NCBI GenBank assembly: GCA_964017155.1
Contig: OZ024864.1
Coordinates: 36,621,980-36,685,979, forward strand
Reading direction: 5' to 3'
From: Oasisia sp. SBJ-2009
Lineage: Eukaryota > Annelida > Polychaeta > Sabellida > Siboglinidae
DNA: 64,000 bases
Both the position numbers and the translations under genes were made by a program. This document shows, one piece after another, positions 45,601 through 53,288 of the stretch. Within the stretch, counting starts at the first letter, position 1. Each line of letters begins with the position of its first letter. Below the pieces are notes generated by a model. The model saw only the letters and a program-made list of their open reading frames with translations, was not told the DNA's origin and searched no databases.

Positions 45601-46458
45601 TGCCTTGGAGCCTTCCACCCTCCACCAGGCGGCAGCACTGTCAATGGGGGGAGACATTCCTGTCTCGGGTTGACGGCTGTCAGCACTGCTGACACGAGTG
45701 TCATGTCAGCATCGTCCGGTGGTCAGATACAGTTCATGGACGAGAGCTTCAGCCAGGATGGCATTCTGCCTGGCCACGACGAGGCTGAGGCGTATTTCAC
45801 ACGACCCGCAGAACCTCTACACCAGGGGGCTCTGACTGACCTCACACATCCACCTGGTGGCGATGGGGAACACCAAGCGAACGGAGGATCGTTGCAGATC
45901 TACATCAGGTCGCAAATCGCCAGTAGGTCGCTCCAGGGGATTCTGGGTAATCAGCCTCACTCGCAGCAATCGGACGATGGCATGTCACATAGACCCTTGC
46001 AGAGTTTCGGTCTACGAGGTGACATAAAAACCGAGAAGACATCTTCAGAGTTCTGTGTCAACAACACGGACGACTACAAGTACCAGGCACTGCAGCACAG
46101 AGTGCCGTCGACAGTAGACGCCATGGAGGTCGACGCCGACGCCACTCCCGACACTGCGTCGTCTTGTGACGGTGTTGACAACCACTTCATGCCGCTTTTC
46201 AGCGACGGTAATGCGGTGGATACAGAACCCTCGACACCCAGTCCGACGACCCACGACCTTATCCTGATGTCCGAAAGTAGTCCCGAGGCGACGTCGACGC
46301 ACTCGGAGACGAGTGACGTGGCGCCAACAACTGTGTCGATACTGAAGAAGTGGGTCGCCGACAAAGTGACAGAGGGCGAGGGTGAGAACAAGACGAAGAA
46401 GAACCTCATGTTTGCCGAGTGTGAGGCCAACGGGGACATCCAAGTGAGCTTTGTGTGA
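22247..46458 (+). CDS. RGS12: RGS12/loco-type G-protein regulator (13 coding exons)
   Basis: Exons: 22247-24415, 25427-25591, 26251-26337, 26821-26967, 27939-28094, 30408-30492, 32554-32708, 35937-36116, 38302-38496, 39457-39547, 42105-42295, 44616-44784, 45437-46458. Phases agree at every junction; the total is 4812 nt, 1603 residues plus stop (human RGS12 about 1447). Domain order: PDZ (about 15-93), PTB (about 265-426), RGS (about 760-880), two Ras-binding domains (about 1000-1140) and GoLoco (about 1264-1297). This order is specific to RGS12 and its insect homologue loco; RGS14 lacks PDZ and PTB. The family speeds GTP hydrolysis on Gi/o alpha subunits, holds Gi-GDP through GoLoco and links to Ras/Raf signalling. 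An acceptor (TTTTTCAG) 8 bp before the ATG implies at least one upstream untranslated exon. Introns are crowded with transposons and arrays. The exon 6/7 joint is the least certain, because the exon 7 acceptor is repeated 32 times. Confidence 0.95.
25427..28094 (+). CDS. RGS12: RGS12 exons 2-5: RGS domain
   Basis: Exons 25427-25591, 26251-26337, 26821-26967 and 27939-28094 are all phase 0 to phase 0. They read SWAVNFDNLLSSKSGLAAF, then DFLKKEFSEENINFW, then RCKEAQEIF with VNVDS and APQLFDAAQ, then IYQLMKHDSYVRFLKSE. These are the canonical RGS helices. The EEN and nearby Asn/Asp positions known to contact the Galpha switch regions are kept, so GTPase-accelerating activity is expected. Exon 5's acceptor (27937-27938) is the last of a series of near-identical copies in the preceding array. 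Confidence 0.95.
27006..27290 (+). mobile_element. Partial TTAA-type element (CCATTTCAGT family)
   Basis: It starts at TTAACCATTTCAGTCCTACAG, followed by CTCTGATCTGCTGTGA, matching the left ends of the elements at 38596 and 42689. The right end is not preserved. Confidence 0.5.
27355..27950 (+). repeat. ~76 bp array duplicating the acceptor of RGS12 exon 5
   Basis: Units read GTGTTGATTATACTGTGAAT, then TTGTAGATATTTTAAGTGTG, TTGTGAACTTGTAG, and ATCTGCCAGTTGGTGAAACA. The last ACTTGTAG|ATCTACCAGTTGATGAAA is the real acceptor plus the first codons IYQLMK. Eight upstream copies were counted; most keep the TAG acceptor and about 24 nt of exon-like sequence. The copy near 27785 matches the real site almost base for base. 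Some units are shortened. Confidence 0.9.
28530..28815 (+). repeat. Decayed ~47 bp repeat interrupted by piggyBac-like copy 1
   Basis: Loose copies of ATTAGAACATCAGACTCACATG plus GAAAGGATC and CAATAG run up to 28815 and resume at 30317 (ATTAGAACATCAAACTCATG) after the inserted element, so the array predates the insertion. Confidence 0.7.
28820..30316 (+). mobile_element. piggyBac-like element, internally deleted, copy 1 (1497 bp)
   Basis: Ends are CCCTTTTTATACCA and TGGTATAAAAAGGG, flanked on both sides by TTAT (28816-28819 and 30317-30320) instead of the usual TTAA. Subterminal GCACCGATGCG/CGCATCGGTGCG repeats lie near the left end. An ORF at 29084-29311 starts MADDGASDSEGSDISGVDKF, the acidic N terminus typical of piggyBac-type transposases. 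A second remnant near 29340-29505 has the spaced Cys/His pattern (YGCSECSVPLHQKC) of the C-terminal cysteine-rich domain. The catalytic middle is missing, so the copy is non-autonomous. Confidence 0.9.
30408..30492 (+). CDS. RGS12: RGS12 exon 6 (basic linker after the RGS domain)
   Basis: Acceptor GCATTTCAG, phase 0; it reads KIKKSKSTSTAEEG, then DERRRRSLLPWVR. I chose the GAA|GTGAGT donor at 30493 (phase 1) over TGG|GTACGA at 30486 (phase 0), because the next acceptor needs phase 1 and GTGAGT is the stronger site. The linker is strongly basic and probably lies near the membrane or an acidic partner. Confidence 0.75.
30753..32576 (+). repeat. 57 bp array, exactly 32 units, each with the acceptor of RGS12 exon 7
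   Basis: The unit is ATGTCTAACCTGTGTGTTTG, then TGGTTGTACAG, then ACAGGAGTGAGAAGAGACTG, then TCCAGG. The region is 1824 bp, exactly 32 x 57. Each unit holds a pyrimidine/T-rich tract and TGTACAG|AC, followed by the first ~28 nt of exon 7. The 57 bp period (19 codons) keeps the exon's frame open through every unit (repeat RMSNLCVCGCTDRSEKRLS, with variants K/M for the first R, T for the second R, and W for C). Units 5-11 and 12-18 are a 7-unit (399 bp) higher-order duplication. The 623-residue minus frame over it is an artefact. Confidence 0.97.
32554..32708 (+). CDS. RGS12: RGS12 exon 7 (minimal form, last acceptor of the array)
   Basis: With the last acceptor (32552-32553) the exon reads RSEKRLSRIATDSDLQRF, then VEGPRQDSVDG and ends QLKAATH at CAC|GTGAGT, phase 1 to phase 0. 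It is a Ser- and charge-rich linker between the RGS domain and the first Ras-binding domain. Using any of the 31 earlier acceptors would add a multiple of 19 residues without a frame change. Confidence 0.75.
33345..35300. mobile_element. Inverted-repeat element hosting piggyBac-like copy 2
   Basis: The left end is GGCCGACTTCGATTGAGCTA (33345 on) and the right end its inverse, TAGCTCAATCGAAGTCGGCC (ending 35300). Inverted similarity continues for about 38 bp (AGTAACTCGCGTTAAC). Without the nested piggyBac the element would be about 0.47 kb. The interior has further ACTCGAG/CTCGAGT palindromes and no ORF. Confidence 0.85.
33568..35046 (+). mobile_element. piggyBac-like element, internally deleted, copy 2 (1479 bp)
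   Basis: CCCTTTTTATACCA ... TGGTATAAAAAGGG, flanked by TTAA (33564-33567 and 35047-35050), the classic piggyBac target. It aligns nearly end to end with copy 1 with few substitutions and small indels; it carries the same N-terminal ORF (33820-34046) and the same cysteine-rich remnant. Both copies share the same internal deletion, so they stem from one deleted master rather than from independent decay. Confidence 0.93.
35300..35936 (+). repeat. Degenerate TGTTGTCAC-rich intron stretch before RGS12 exon 8
   Basis: A loose, variable-period repeat of GTTGTCACTGTCTGTGGTAT-like text runs up to the acceptor TGTCATCAG. There is no exact unit; it may be an old minisatellite. Confidence 0.6.
35937..39547 (+). 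CDS. RGS12: RGS12 exons 8-10: tandem Ras-binding domains
   Basis: Exon 35937-36116 reads EVFCRVCLPGDTTTVIS through VQYLDSDK (first RBD). Exon 38302-38496 starts LVDLTKDVSTLGCVEV and enters the second RBD at VVFRVDLPAKSLAVKA, then VLKPVLLRYGI. Exon 39457-39547 closes it with QTVDNQRLLVKS. RGS12 and RGS14 carry two such Raf-like domains, which bind activated Ras and Raf. Phases are 0-0, 0-0 and 0-1. Confidence 0.92.
36133..36418 (-). mobile_element. MITE family M, inverse copy in RGS12 intron 8
   Basis: It runs from AGCTTTATCTAGAGACC to CCTGCATAAAGCCC. Internal text (ATGGACGGGTAGAAATATGG, GTCATCAGACACATTTTAAA) matches the upstream copies in inverse orientation. It begins about 17 bp after the exon 8 donor. 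Confidence 0.85.
36475..36783 (+). repeat. 11 bp minisatellite (GTGATGTACAT/GTGATGTACAC)
   Basis: About 28 exact-length units differ only by T/C in the last position. TGTACA inside each unit is a palindrome and ACATGT forms at many unit joins. An 11 bp period is close to one helical turn. Reading frames on the minus strand are artefacts. Confidence 0.96.
36790..38301. other. Rest of RGS12 intron 8
   Basis: Ordinary AT-rich intron. A 76-codon open frame at 38056-38286 has non-repetitive composition, but it does not fit the RBD joint in phase or similarity, so it is not called an exon. Confidence 0.5.
38596..39284 (+). mobile_element. TTAA-target element (family T), intact copy
   Basis: Flanked by TTAA (38592-38595, 39285-39288). 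The left end CTATCTCAATGCTACAGCCC and the right end TGTACTGAAAGGG are imperfect inverses. It matches the copy at 42689-44466, which contains a further insertion. A TTAA target suggests piggyBac or Kolobok superfamilies. Non-coding. Confidence 0.75.
39612..40435 (+). repeat. 42 bp minisatellite, ~18 units, RGS12 intron 10
   Basis: The unit is ACATATTCCACAAATACATA, then TTCCACTGGTACATACTCTAGC, with an A/T variant at CCACAGG/CCACTGG. It starts 65 bp after the exon 10 donor. Unit length is 14 codons, so both strands show long frames (Ser/Thr/Tyr-rich on plus); the exon's own frame meets a stop before the array, so no coding role is supported. Confidence 0.95.
41720..42067 (-). pseudogene. Non-LTR retrotransposon fragment (reverse transcriptase C-terminal end)
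   Basis: The minus-strand frame reads HLDEIKSLHWVPVHYRI, later AGTRAFSVAAPTVWNSLPVS and RLKTYLF. This is the conserved tail after the reverse transcriptase of CR1/L2-type LINEs. The fragment is 5'-truncated, as usual for such elements, and ends in a stop. It lies in RGS12 intron 10, about 38 bp upstream of exon 11, opposite to the gene. CR1 versus L2 cannot be settled from this piece. Confidence 0.85.
42105..42295 (+). CDS. RGS12: RGS12 exon 11 (linker)
   Basis: Acceptor GTTTTCCAG, phase 1; it reads STGGSTNNAMKPPIG and later LFKDIRPGSPMLHFDETG, then ends NRK|GTGGGC in phase 0. It connects the second RBD to the GoLoco part; no known domain seen. Confidence 0.88.
42386..42625 (+). repeat. (CA)n microsatellite with CTCACTAA interruptions
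   Basis: Long CA runs broken by ACTCACTAATTCACTCGCAC blocks, starting about 90 bp after RGS12 exon 11. Confidence 0.96.
42689..44466 (+). mobile_element. TTAA-target element (family T), copy with nested insertion
   Basis: TTAA at 42685-42688 and 44467-44470; the ends CCATTTCAGTACTATAGCCC and TACTGAAATGG are inverse over 11 bp. Outside the nested 42927-44182 element the sequence follows the copy at 38596-39284. Confidence 0.82.
42927..44182. mobile_element. 1.26 kb inverted-repeat element nested in the TTAA element
   Basis: The left end GACCCGCCACACCAAAATTA and the right end CATTTTGGCATGGTGGGTC are inverse with few mismatches; GATGCTTCTCG and CGAGAAGCGTC continue the inversion. The flanks ACATATGT (42919-42926) and ACATATAT (44183-44190) are an 8 bp duplication with one difference. 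This fits a hAT-type insertion, though the superfamily is inferred from target size only. No transposase visible. Confidence 0.82.
44616..44784 (+). CDS. RGS12: RGS12 exon 12 (basic linker)
   Basis: Acceptor CTATCACAG, phase 0; it reads PDKKPEAAPKNHGLFGLIRK and later KMKPPPSGNHIRPPIRG, ending GAAG|GTGTGT in phase 1. Basic and Pro-rich, no known domain. Confidence 0.88.
45437..46458 (+). CDS. RGS12: RGS12 exon 13: GoLoco motif and C-terminal tail
   Basis: Acceptor GTGTTCAG, phase 1; it opens directly with the GoLoco motif DERFLELLSRVQGRQLDDQR, followed by GLKPHDLQLPDFL. The DDQR tetrapeptide contains the Arg that reaches into the nucleotide pocket of Galphai-GDP in known GoLoco structures, so guanine-nucleotide-dissociation-inhibitor activity is expected. 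The rest is a Ser/Thr/Asp-rich, apparently disordered tail ending GDIQVSFV; a C-terminal Phe-Val could be a PDZ ligand, which is inference. Stop TGA at 46456-46458. Confidence 0.95.
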
Positions 46459-46959
46459 CGTCATGGGTGTAGTTGGTTCTCGGCTCTGGTTCCCGTGTAC
46501 TCGGGTTGTGACAGACACTGGTGTGAGTGCTTGATACAGTCCAGTGGAGCAAACATTTCGTACATGTAATATGTATTACGTGACGCTGACACCTAAAAGT
46601 AAACAATTTGCATATTTCTTAGCTGCTTAACACTGGCATTCTTTTACTTGATTTTGTACACCAGATTTTCTGTTTGTATTTTAAGAGTTAACTTAATCAG
46701 TCATCAGCTTTAGTCGTCTAATCTAATCGTTCATGTAATGGATCGTATTTATTATGTGGGACTGGAGTTTTGTTCTGCAGGTGTAGCACCAGAGTAATTT
46801 ATAATACTGCAGCACAGAACCAAAACTAAGTCGACAGAAACTTATACACACCAAACTCTGGGCGTTCAACTTGAGCTCGGGCAGCTACGTACCAAATAAC
46901 CGGCTTTGCTAACACATACACACAGTCGTCTTACTTTCTGAGGTTATCCTCAGTTTTGA

Positions 46960-47770
46960 TGTTTGAGTGTTGACAATCAGCATGTCCATGTAGTCTCAGC
47001 AGTGAGTGTTCACAGTCAGAGTGTCCATGTAGTCTCAGCAGTGAGTGTTCACAGTTAGAGTGTCCATGTAGTCTCAGCAGTGAGTGTTCACAGTCAGTGT
47101 CCATGCAGTCTCAGCAGTGAGTGTTCACAGTCAGTGTCCATGTAGTCTCAGCAGTGAGTGTTCACAGTCAGTGTCCATGCAGTCTCAGCAGTGAGTGTTG
47201 ACAATCAGCATGTCCATGCAGTCTCAGCAGTGAGTGTTCACAGTCAGTGTCCATGCAGTCTCAGCAGTGAGTGTTCACAGTCAGAGTGTCCATGTAGTCT
47301 CAGCAGTGAGTGTTCACAGTCAGTGTCCATGCAGTCTCAGCAGTGAGTGTCCACGTAGTCTGTGTACATGTAGTCTCAGTAGTGAGTGTCCACATTCAGA
47401 GTGTCCATGCAGTCTCAGCAGTGAGTGTCCACGTAGTCTGTGTACATGTAGTCTCAGTAGTGAGTGTTCACAGTCAGTGTCCATGCAGTCTCAGCAGTGA
47501 GTGTCCATGTAGTCTGTGTACATGTAGTCTCAGTAGTGAGTGTTCACAGTCAGTGTCCATGCAGTCTCAGCAGTGAGTGTCCACGTATCTGTGTACATGT
47601 AGTCTCAGTAGTGAGTGTTCACAGTCAGTGTCCATGCAGTCTCAGCAGTGAGTGTCCACGTATCTGTGTACATGTAGTCTCAGCAGTGAGTGTTCACAGT
47701 CAGTGTCCATGCAGTCTCAGCAGTGAGTGTCCACGTAGTCTGTGTACCTGTAGTCTCAGTTGTCTCTGCT
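46960..47770 (+). repeat. ~37 bp minisatellite in the 3' flank of RGS12
   Basis: Units like GTGAGTGTTCACAGTCAGTG, then TCCATGCAGTCTCAGCA, with several variants (GTCCACGTAGTCTGTGTACA) interleaved; about 22 units. Each unit begins GTGAGT and ends CAG, so a perfect donor follows an acceptor-like CAGCA at every join. It probably lies within or just after the 3' UTR. Confidence 0.92.
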
Positions 47771-48955
47771 GTAAACATGTGTTGTGAGATGCAGTAGGTG
47801 GTTTGTGTTAAAAACTGGACAATAGGTTTGTATTGATGCCAAAGTATTTTTATGGCAAAACTCAACAACTGACACTCTCACAGTCACCTCGCACTCGCAG
47901 CCTTGCTGTATATGCATTTAAATTGTTTTGATAAATAATATATTTGCAAAGTCCTCAATGATGTTGCTATTAGTTGCTCTACGTAAATACTCACATAAAC
48001 AGGGTTTGGTGATTTTAGCCTGAATTAACATAAGTAATTGTCCACAGCTTTTGCAAACCATAGATCATTGATTGAATCCATGTAAATAACAGGTGAAGAA
48101 CTGTGTATGAGAGGTTGCAAAAATTTAGAGATTTGGGAGACATTTCATCTTGTGAGCTAATGTAAAATAAAAATCTGATGATTAAGGTTGGCAAGAGAAG
48201 AAAACACTCATAGAATGCATGCCAAACTGGTCACCTTTCTTGTTCAGTGTAGGTAATGACCATTATTATGTTTAGATCGCTGATTAAAAAACAGTAGAAG
48301 TTGTCTGTACTGTATTGTAAATTATAATGAAATGATGCAAGTAAAATGTGATGTTTGAGCACATTGTAACGAGGTGGTGATGTAAATAAGTCCATGTATG
48401 TACTATGTATATATTTTATATATCTTTAATAAGATCACCCAAACATAAGTATATACTTATATATATATATATATATAAATATTTATACACCAGTATACTG
48501 TAAGGTAAATTATGTAATAAAAAAGTTACGCATGTAAAATGTGTTGATACCTGGTATAATGTTTAATATGTTGTATCCTGTTGTAACTTGTTTAAATGCT
48601 GCATACACCAAGTGTTGTAAATAACTATAAAGATATATACACTCCTAAAAGCAGCTTAAGTAGACCAGTTACGAATATATCCCCATGGTAAGCAGACCAA
48701 GGCAGTCTGCATTAAAAGCTTGCATACGTGAATAGTTTATTTTAAAATTTGAACTGTTATTGTGTTATTACTGTATAACCATAACTATGAAGATGTGCAT
48801 AATTATTTGTACCAAAATTATGTTTGTGATTTTGAGAGCAGTGGTTTTGGAGATCATGTCCTATCTCATATTGGAACAACCTGCTTAAGCCTGCACTTAG
48901 GAGTATATAATTATATATCTTTAAAATAACAACTTTCTTAAAATATAACTTTAAT
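47771..48955. other. AT-rich 3' flank between RGS12 and the FBXW4-like 3' end
   Basis: No exon recognised. It contains several possible polyadenylation hexamers for the plus-strand gene (for example near 48171 and 48518) and, for the minus strand, AATAAA as its inverse TTTATT at 48737-48742. None can be assigned with confidence. Confidence 0.45.
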
Positions 48956-50273
48956 AAATACACTGCAGTATACACATGAACTATGAAGTGTTGCTATCTT
49001 TGTACAGAGGGTGGTACCCCAATGTCTAGTAGCTCTACGCCCCTGTCCAGTGTAGTATACACGTGAACTATGAAGTGTTGCTATCTTTGTACAGAGGGTG
49101 GTACCCCAAAATCTAGTGACTCTACGCCCCTGTCCAGTGTAGTATACACGTGAACTATGAAGTGTTGCTACCTTTGTACAGAGAGGGTGGTACCCCAAAG
49201 TCTAGTAGCTCTATGCCCCTGTCCAGTGTAGTATACACATGAACTATGAAGTGTTGCTATCTTTGTACAGAGGGTGGTACCCCAAAGTCTAGTAGCTCTA
49301 CGCCCCTGTCCAGTGTAGTATACACGTGAACCATGAAGTGTTGCTATCTTTGTACAGAGGGTGGTACCCCAAAGTCTAGTAGCTCTACGCCCCTGTCCAG
49401 TGTAGTATACACGTGAACTATGAAGTGTTGCTGTCTTTGTACAGAGGGTGGTACCCCAAAGTCTAGTAGCTCTACGCCCCTGTCCAGTGTAGTATACACG
49501 TGAACTATGAAGTGTTGCTATCTTTGTACAGAGGGTGGTACCCCAAAGTCTAGTAGCTCTACGCCCCTGTCCAGTGTAGTATACACATGAACTATGAAGT
49601 GTTGCTGTCTTTGTACAGAGGGTGGTACCCCAAAGTCTAGTAGCTCTACGCCCCTGTCCAGTGTAGTATACACGTGAACTATGAAGTGTTGCTATCTTTG
49701 TACAGAGGGTGGTACCCCAAAGTCTAGTAGCTCTACGCCCCTGTCCAGTGTAGTATACACATGAACTATGAAGTGTTGCTGTCTTTGTACAGAGGGTGGT
49801 ACCCCAAAGTCTAGTAGCTCTACGCCCCTGTCCAGTGTAGTATACACGTGAACTATGAAGTGTTGCTATCTTTGTACAGAGGGTGGTACCCCAAAGTCTA
49901 GTAGCTCTACGCCCTTGTCCAGTGTAGTATACACATGAACTATGAAGTGTTGCTGTCTTTGTACAGAGGGTGGTACCCCAAAGTCTAGTAGCTCTACGCC
50001 CCTGTCCAGTGTAGTATACACATGAACTATGAAGTGTTGCTGTCTTTGTACAGAGGGTGGTACCCCAAAGTCTAGTAGCTCTACGCCCCTGTCCAGTGTA
50101 GTATACACGTGAACTATGAAGTGTTGCTATCTTTGTACAGAGGGTGGTACCCCAAAGTCTAGTAGCTCTACGCCCCTGTCCAGTGTAGTATACACGTGAA
50201 CTATGAAGTGTTGCTATCTTTGTACAGAGGGTGGTACCCCAAAGTCTAGTAGCTCTACGCCCCTGTCCAGGGC
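48956..50273 (-). repeat. 87 bp array, 15 units, derived from the end of the FBXW4-like exon
   Basis: On the minus strand each unit contains the codons for DRGVELLDFGVPPSVQR, then TAG or CAG, then CAACACTTCATAGTTCA and GTGTATACTACACTG. The unit at the right end belongs to the real exon. Units with GCTATC on the plus strand keep the stop; units with GCTGTC have lost it. The 435-residue frame in another phase is an artefact of 87 = 3 x 29. Confidence 0.93.
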
Positions 50274-50342
50274 GCTGTAGAGGAGTGAGGTGTCGTAGGC
50301 CAGAGAGTAGACAGGACTGCTCCAGCGACCGACGTAGTACAT
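50214..50342 (-). CDS. FBXW4: Terminal exon of an FBXW4-like F-box/WD40 protein
   Basis: After a GGTTGTTTCAG acceptor (minus strand) the exon encodes MYYVGRWSSPVYSLAY, then DTSLLYSAL and DRGVELLDFGVPPSVQR, and stops at TAG (50214-50216). SSPVY, LY.AL and LDF match, as I recall the family, the closing WD40 strand at the C terminus of FBXW4, an F-box substrate adaptor of SCF ubiquitin ligases. Only this exon was found. The other exons should lie at higher coordinates on the minus strand, but none was recognised before the glass gene, so this may be a duplicated fragment. The 3' part of this exon is the first unit of the 87 bp array. Confidence 0.55.
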   Translation of the reverse strand: MYYVGRWSSPVYSLAYDTSLLYSALDRGVELLDFGVPPSVQR

Positions 50343-50404
50343 CTGAAACAACCAGTGCCAGAGTAAGAGACGACTCAACCACAAGGCTCAGTTCTAACAG
50401 AAGT

Positions 50405-50455
50405 ATCCTGTCCTGTCCTGTCCTGTCCTGTCCTGTCCTGTCCTGTCCTGTCCTG
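50405..50455 (+). repeat. (TCCTG)n pentanucleotide repeat
   Basis: Ten perfect TCCTG units, between the FBXW4-like exon and a reverse-transcriptase fragment. Confidence 0.97.
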
Positions 50456-50474
50456 ACCTCCATTTGCGTGTGCA

Positions 50475-50605
50475 AGACTCGCTCTGTGGAACAAACTTCC
50501 CACGAAAAAGCCCAACATCGGCAATCTCACACAATTTAAGAAACAACTGAAGACATTGTTTCACACAGTGGATATCTTATTTGTTATTAATATTATTGTA
50601 GTGTA
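50475..50605 (+). pseudogene. Non-LTR retrotransposon 3' coding fragment
   Basis: The plus frame reads RLALWNKLPTKKPNIG, then NLTQFKKQLKTLF and a stop. LWN.LP followed by FK..LK..LF is the usual C-terminal end of CR1/L2/jockey-type LINE ORF2. Only about 40 residues remain. It differs in sequence from the fragment at 41720, so it belongs to another family. Confidence 0.75.
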
Positions 50606-51179
50606 GCTGGTATTTTTATTATTTCAATATCTAATATTTTCTTAAAGAATATAAGTTTAATGAGTAAACATAAATTATACTCTAAACAATTTATATTATA
50701 GCATATTGATAAGTTGTTATCATGTTTTACAATGTGTCATTATTATGTACATGTTTACTGTTTAATCAGTATACCCTCACTTATTATCATCAGGTTTATT
50801 ATTTAGAATTACCATGCATATACACACCCGTGAACAAGACAGTCATCCTGGATTTGACGATGTCAGGTTTAAATATCATCTCGAGATGCTGCAATTAATA
50901 AAACTCAATTACATGTAAATTACATGTTCCCTTCAGAGGCAAGCACTACCTTACACCATAAGCCTGACTGCAGGGAGGAAGCCAAGTTCCCTGTCTGGAG
51001 TCTCGACCATCCTAATTTACAAATGGTTTAATTGACTCAGCTCAACAACAACTCCTGATATGACACACTCAACTGATTATTTTCAGCATAGTTTTACCAA
51101 AATGTCTAGTTACCAAATGTCCTGTTCCCGAAATGTCCCTTACCAAAGTGTCCTTTACCAACATGTCAAGGATCCGTCA

Positions 51180-52040
51180 TAACCAGTGTGAAGCAAGTAC
51201 TGACCACTGACTGTATATTTACTGTGTATGACTGACCACTGTGAAACAAGTACTGACCACTGACTGTATAATGACCGTGTATGACTGACCACTGTGAAAC
51301 AAGTACTGACCACTGACTGTATAATGACCGTGTATTAATGACCACTGTGAAACAAGTACTGAGCACTGACTGTATATTGACCATGTATGACTGACCACTG
51401 TGAAACAAGTACTGACCACTGACTGTATAATGACCGTGTATGACTGACCACTGTGAAACAAGTACTGACCACTGACTGTATAATGACCGTGTATGGCTGA
51501 CCACTGTGAAACAAGTACTGACCACTGACTGTATAATGACCGTGTAAGACTGACCACTGTGAAACAAGTACTGACCACTGACTGTATAATGACCGTGTAA
51601 GACTGACCACTGTGAAGCAAGTACTGACCACTGACTGTATAATGACCATGTAAGACTGACCACTGTGAAGCAAGTACTGACCACTGACTATAATCACCGT
51701 GTATGACTGACCACTGTGAAACAAGTACTGACCACTGACTGTATAATCACCGTGTATGACTGACCACTGTGAAACAAGTACTGACCACTGACTGTATAAT
51801 CACCGTGTATGACTGACCACTGTGAAACAAGTACTGACCACTGACTGTATAATGACCGAGTATGGCTGACCACTATGAAACAAGTACTGACCACAGACTG
51901 TATAATGACCGTGTATGACTGACCACTGTAAAACAAGTACTGACCACTGACTGTATAATGACCGTGTATGACTGACCACTGTGAAACAAGTACTGACCAC
52001 TGACTGTATAATGACCGTGTATGACTGACCACTGTGAAAT
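51180..52040 (+). repeat. 53 bp minisatellite, ~16 units
   Basis: The unit is TGACCACTGTGAAACAAGTA, CTGACCACTGACTGTATAAT, GACCGTGTATGAC. TGACCACTG occurs twice per unit, so the unit itself is an old two-part duplication. The period is not a multiple of three; the open minus frames arise because stops are avoided by chance in the unit. Confidence 0.95.
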
Positions 52041-52184
52041 GTTTTGTTTGGTTAGATACTGTGTTTAAAAGCTGAAGTCCAATACGGAATATACTATATA
52101 TGCAATGATACATCGTTATTATTAAGTCTCAAATAATGTATATAGCTTACAGAAAGCAGTAGCATCAATTGTGTAATTTTATGT

Positions 52185-52460
52185 TGTGTTACAACTTACC
52201 CCAAAGGTAAAACATACGTGTTACAACTTACCCCGTACTCTGTTACAACTTGCCTCGTATCGGGGTAAGTTGTAACACTTTAGGACACCTCATATAATAC
52301 ATCATACCATAAATGTGAAATATCCCAGACAATTAATTATCCCCAATTAACTGCGGGAGATATGTGAGGATCTTTTGGCATAAAAATAGTTTCGATCGGT
52401 TACGAAACCCTCCCGCAATCCTGAAATATGTTGTTTTTGTTACAACTAGCCCCGGTCTCT
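52185..52460. repeat. GTTACAACTTACCCC inverted motif cluster
   Basis: GTTACAACTTACCCC occurs twice (about 52190 and 52221), with a variant at 52239 (TTACAACTTGCCTCG), an inverse (CGGGGTAAGTTGTAAC) at about 52260 and a decayed direct copy (GTTACAACTAGCCCC) near 52439. This looks like the remains of a small inverted-repeat element. Confidence 0.5.
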
Positions 52461-53288
52461 CCTAATCCTATTTGAAATATGAATTTGTTGTCAAAAGATA
52501 GGACTGGGGGAAAATCATCCTGAAATCCAATGTACTTTGTGACTACGAATCAGGCAGCCAGTTCTCCGTTCTCCACCATGCTAAATGTTTTATGCGATTG
52601 GGGGGCATAGCCCCCTGCCCCCCTCTGGCTACGTTGTAGCGCTTACATTTTCCCGGCGTTATAAACGTTCCGATTGATGTTTCTGCGCATGCGCGATATA
52701 TGTAAAATCATCAATGTGCAGAGAAAAGATAAAGCAATTATATGATTATAATATGGTATAAATACTACGGGTTGTTTGTTAGGATGTATATAACCTCTCA
52801 GCAAAGTTATTTGTCGCAAATTAACATGTGGCAAACAAGTTCTGAGGCACATTTTGATAGCAAACGTAAAATTTGATTGCATTGAAAAACATTTTAAGAA
52901 ACTCTTCATAGTAGTTATCACAGGAGAGTTAACGAACAGCTCGCGGCATTTATACCGAAAATGCTATGTTGTTTCGCTGTCACCTATTATACAAACAATC
53001 AACCTGCACCACCATAAACATGATATTTGTTTTTGTTTTTTTGGCAGGTCCCTACTTATCCCTTATAGTAAAGTTGCCAAAATGATGACCCTGCAATGTT
53101 AATAACTGTAAACTTTTTTTACGGAAATGTATTTTATATAGTTAGGAGAGCAAAATTAGCTTGGTTGCACCTTGTGCAACCTTGAGCATTTCTCAGAATT
53201 CAAGATGGCGGTCTCGGCCATCTTGAATTTCAACAAATATTCAACCTTTGATCTCGATGACATAGATGGTCGTGTAATACCTCTTTTT

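Noticed and set aside
49168..50475. 435-residue minus-strand frame of TGQGRRATRLWGTTLCTK repeats
   Set aside because: Alternative phase of the 87 bp array; the phase with the FBXW4-like text is another one. No independent evidence of coding.
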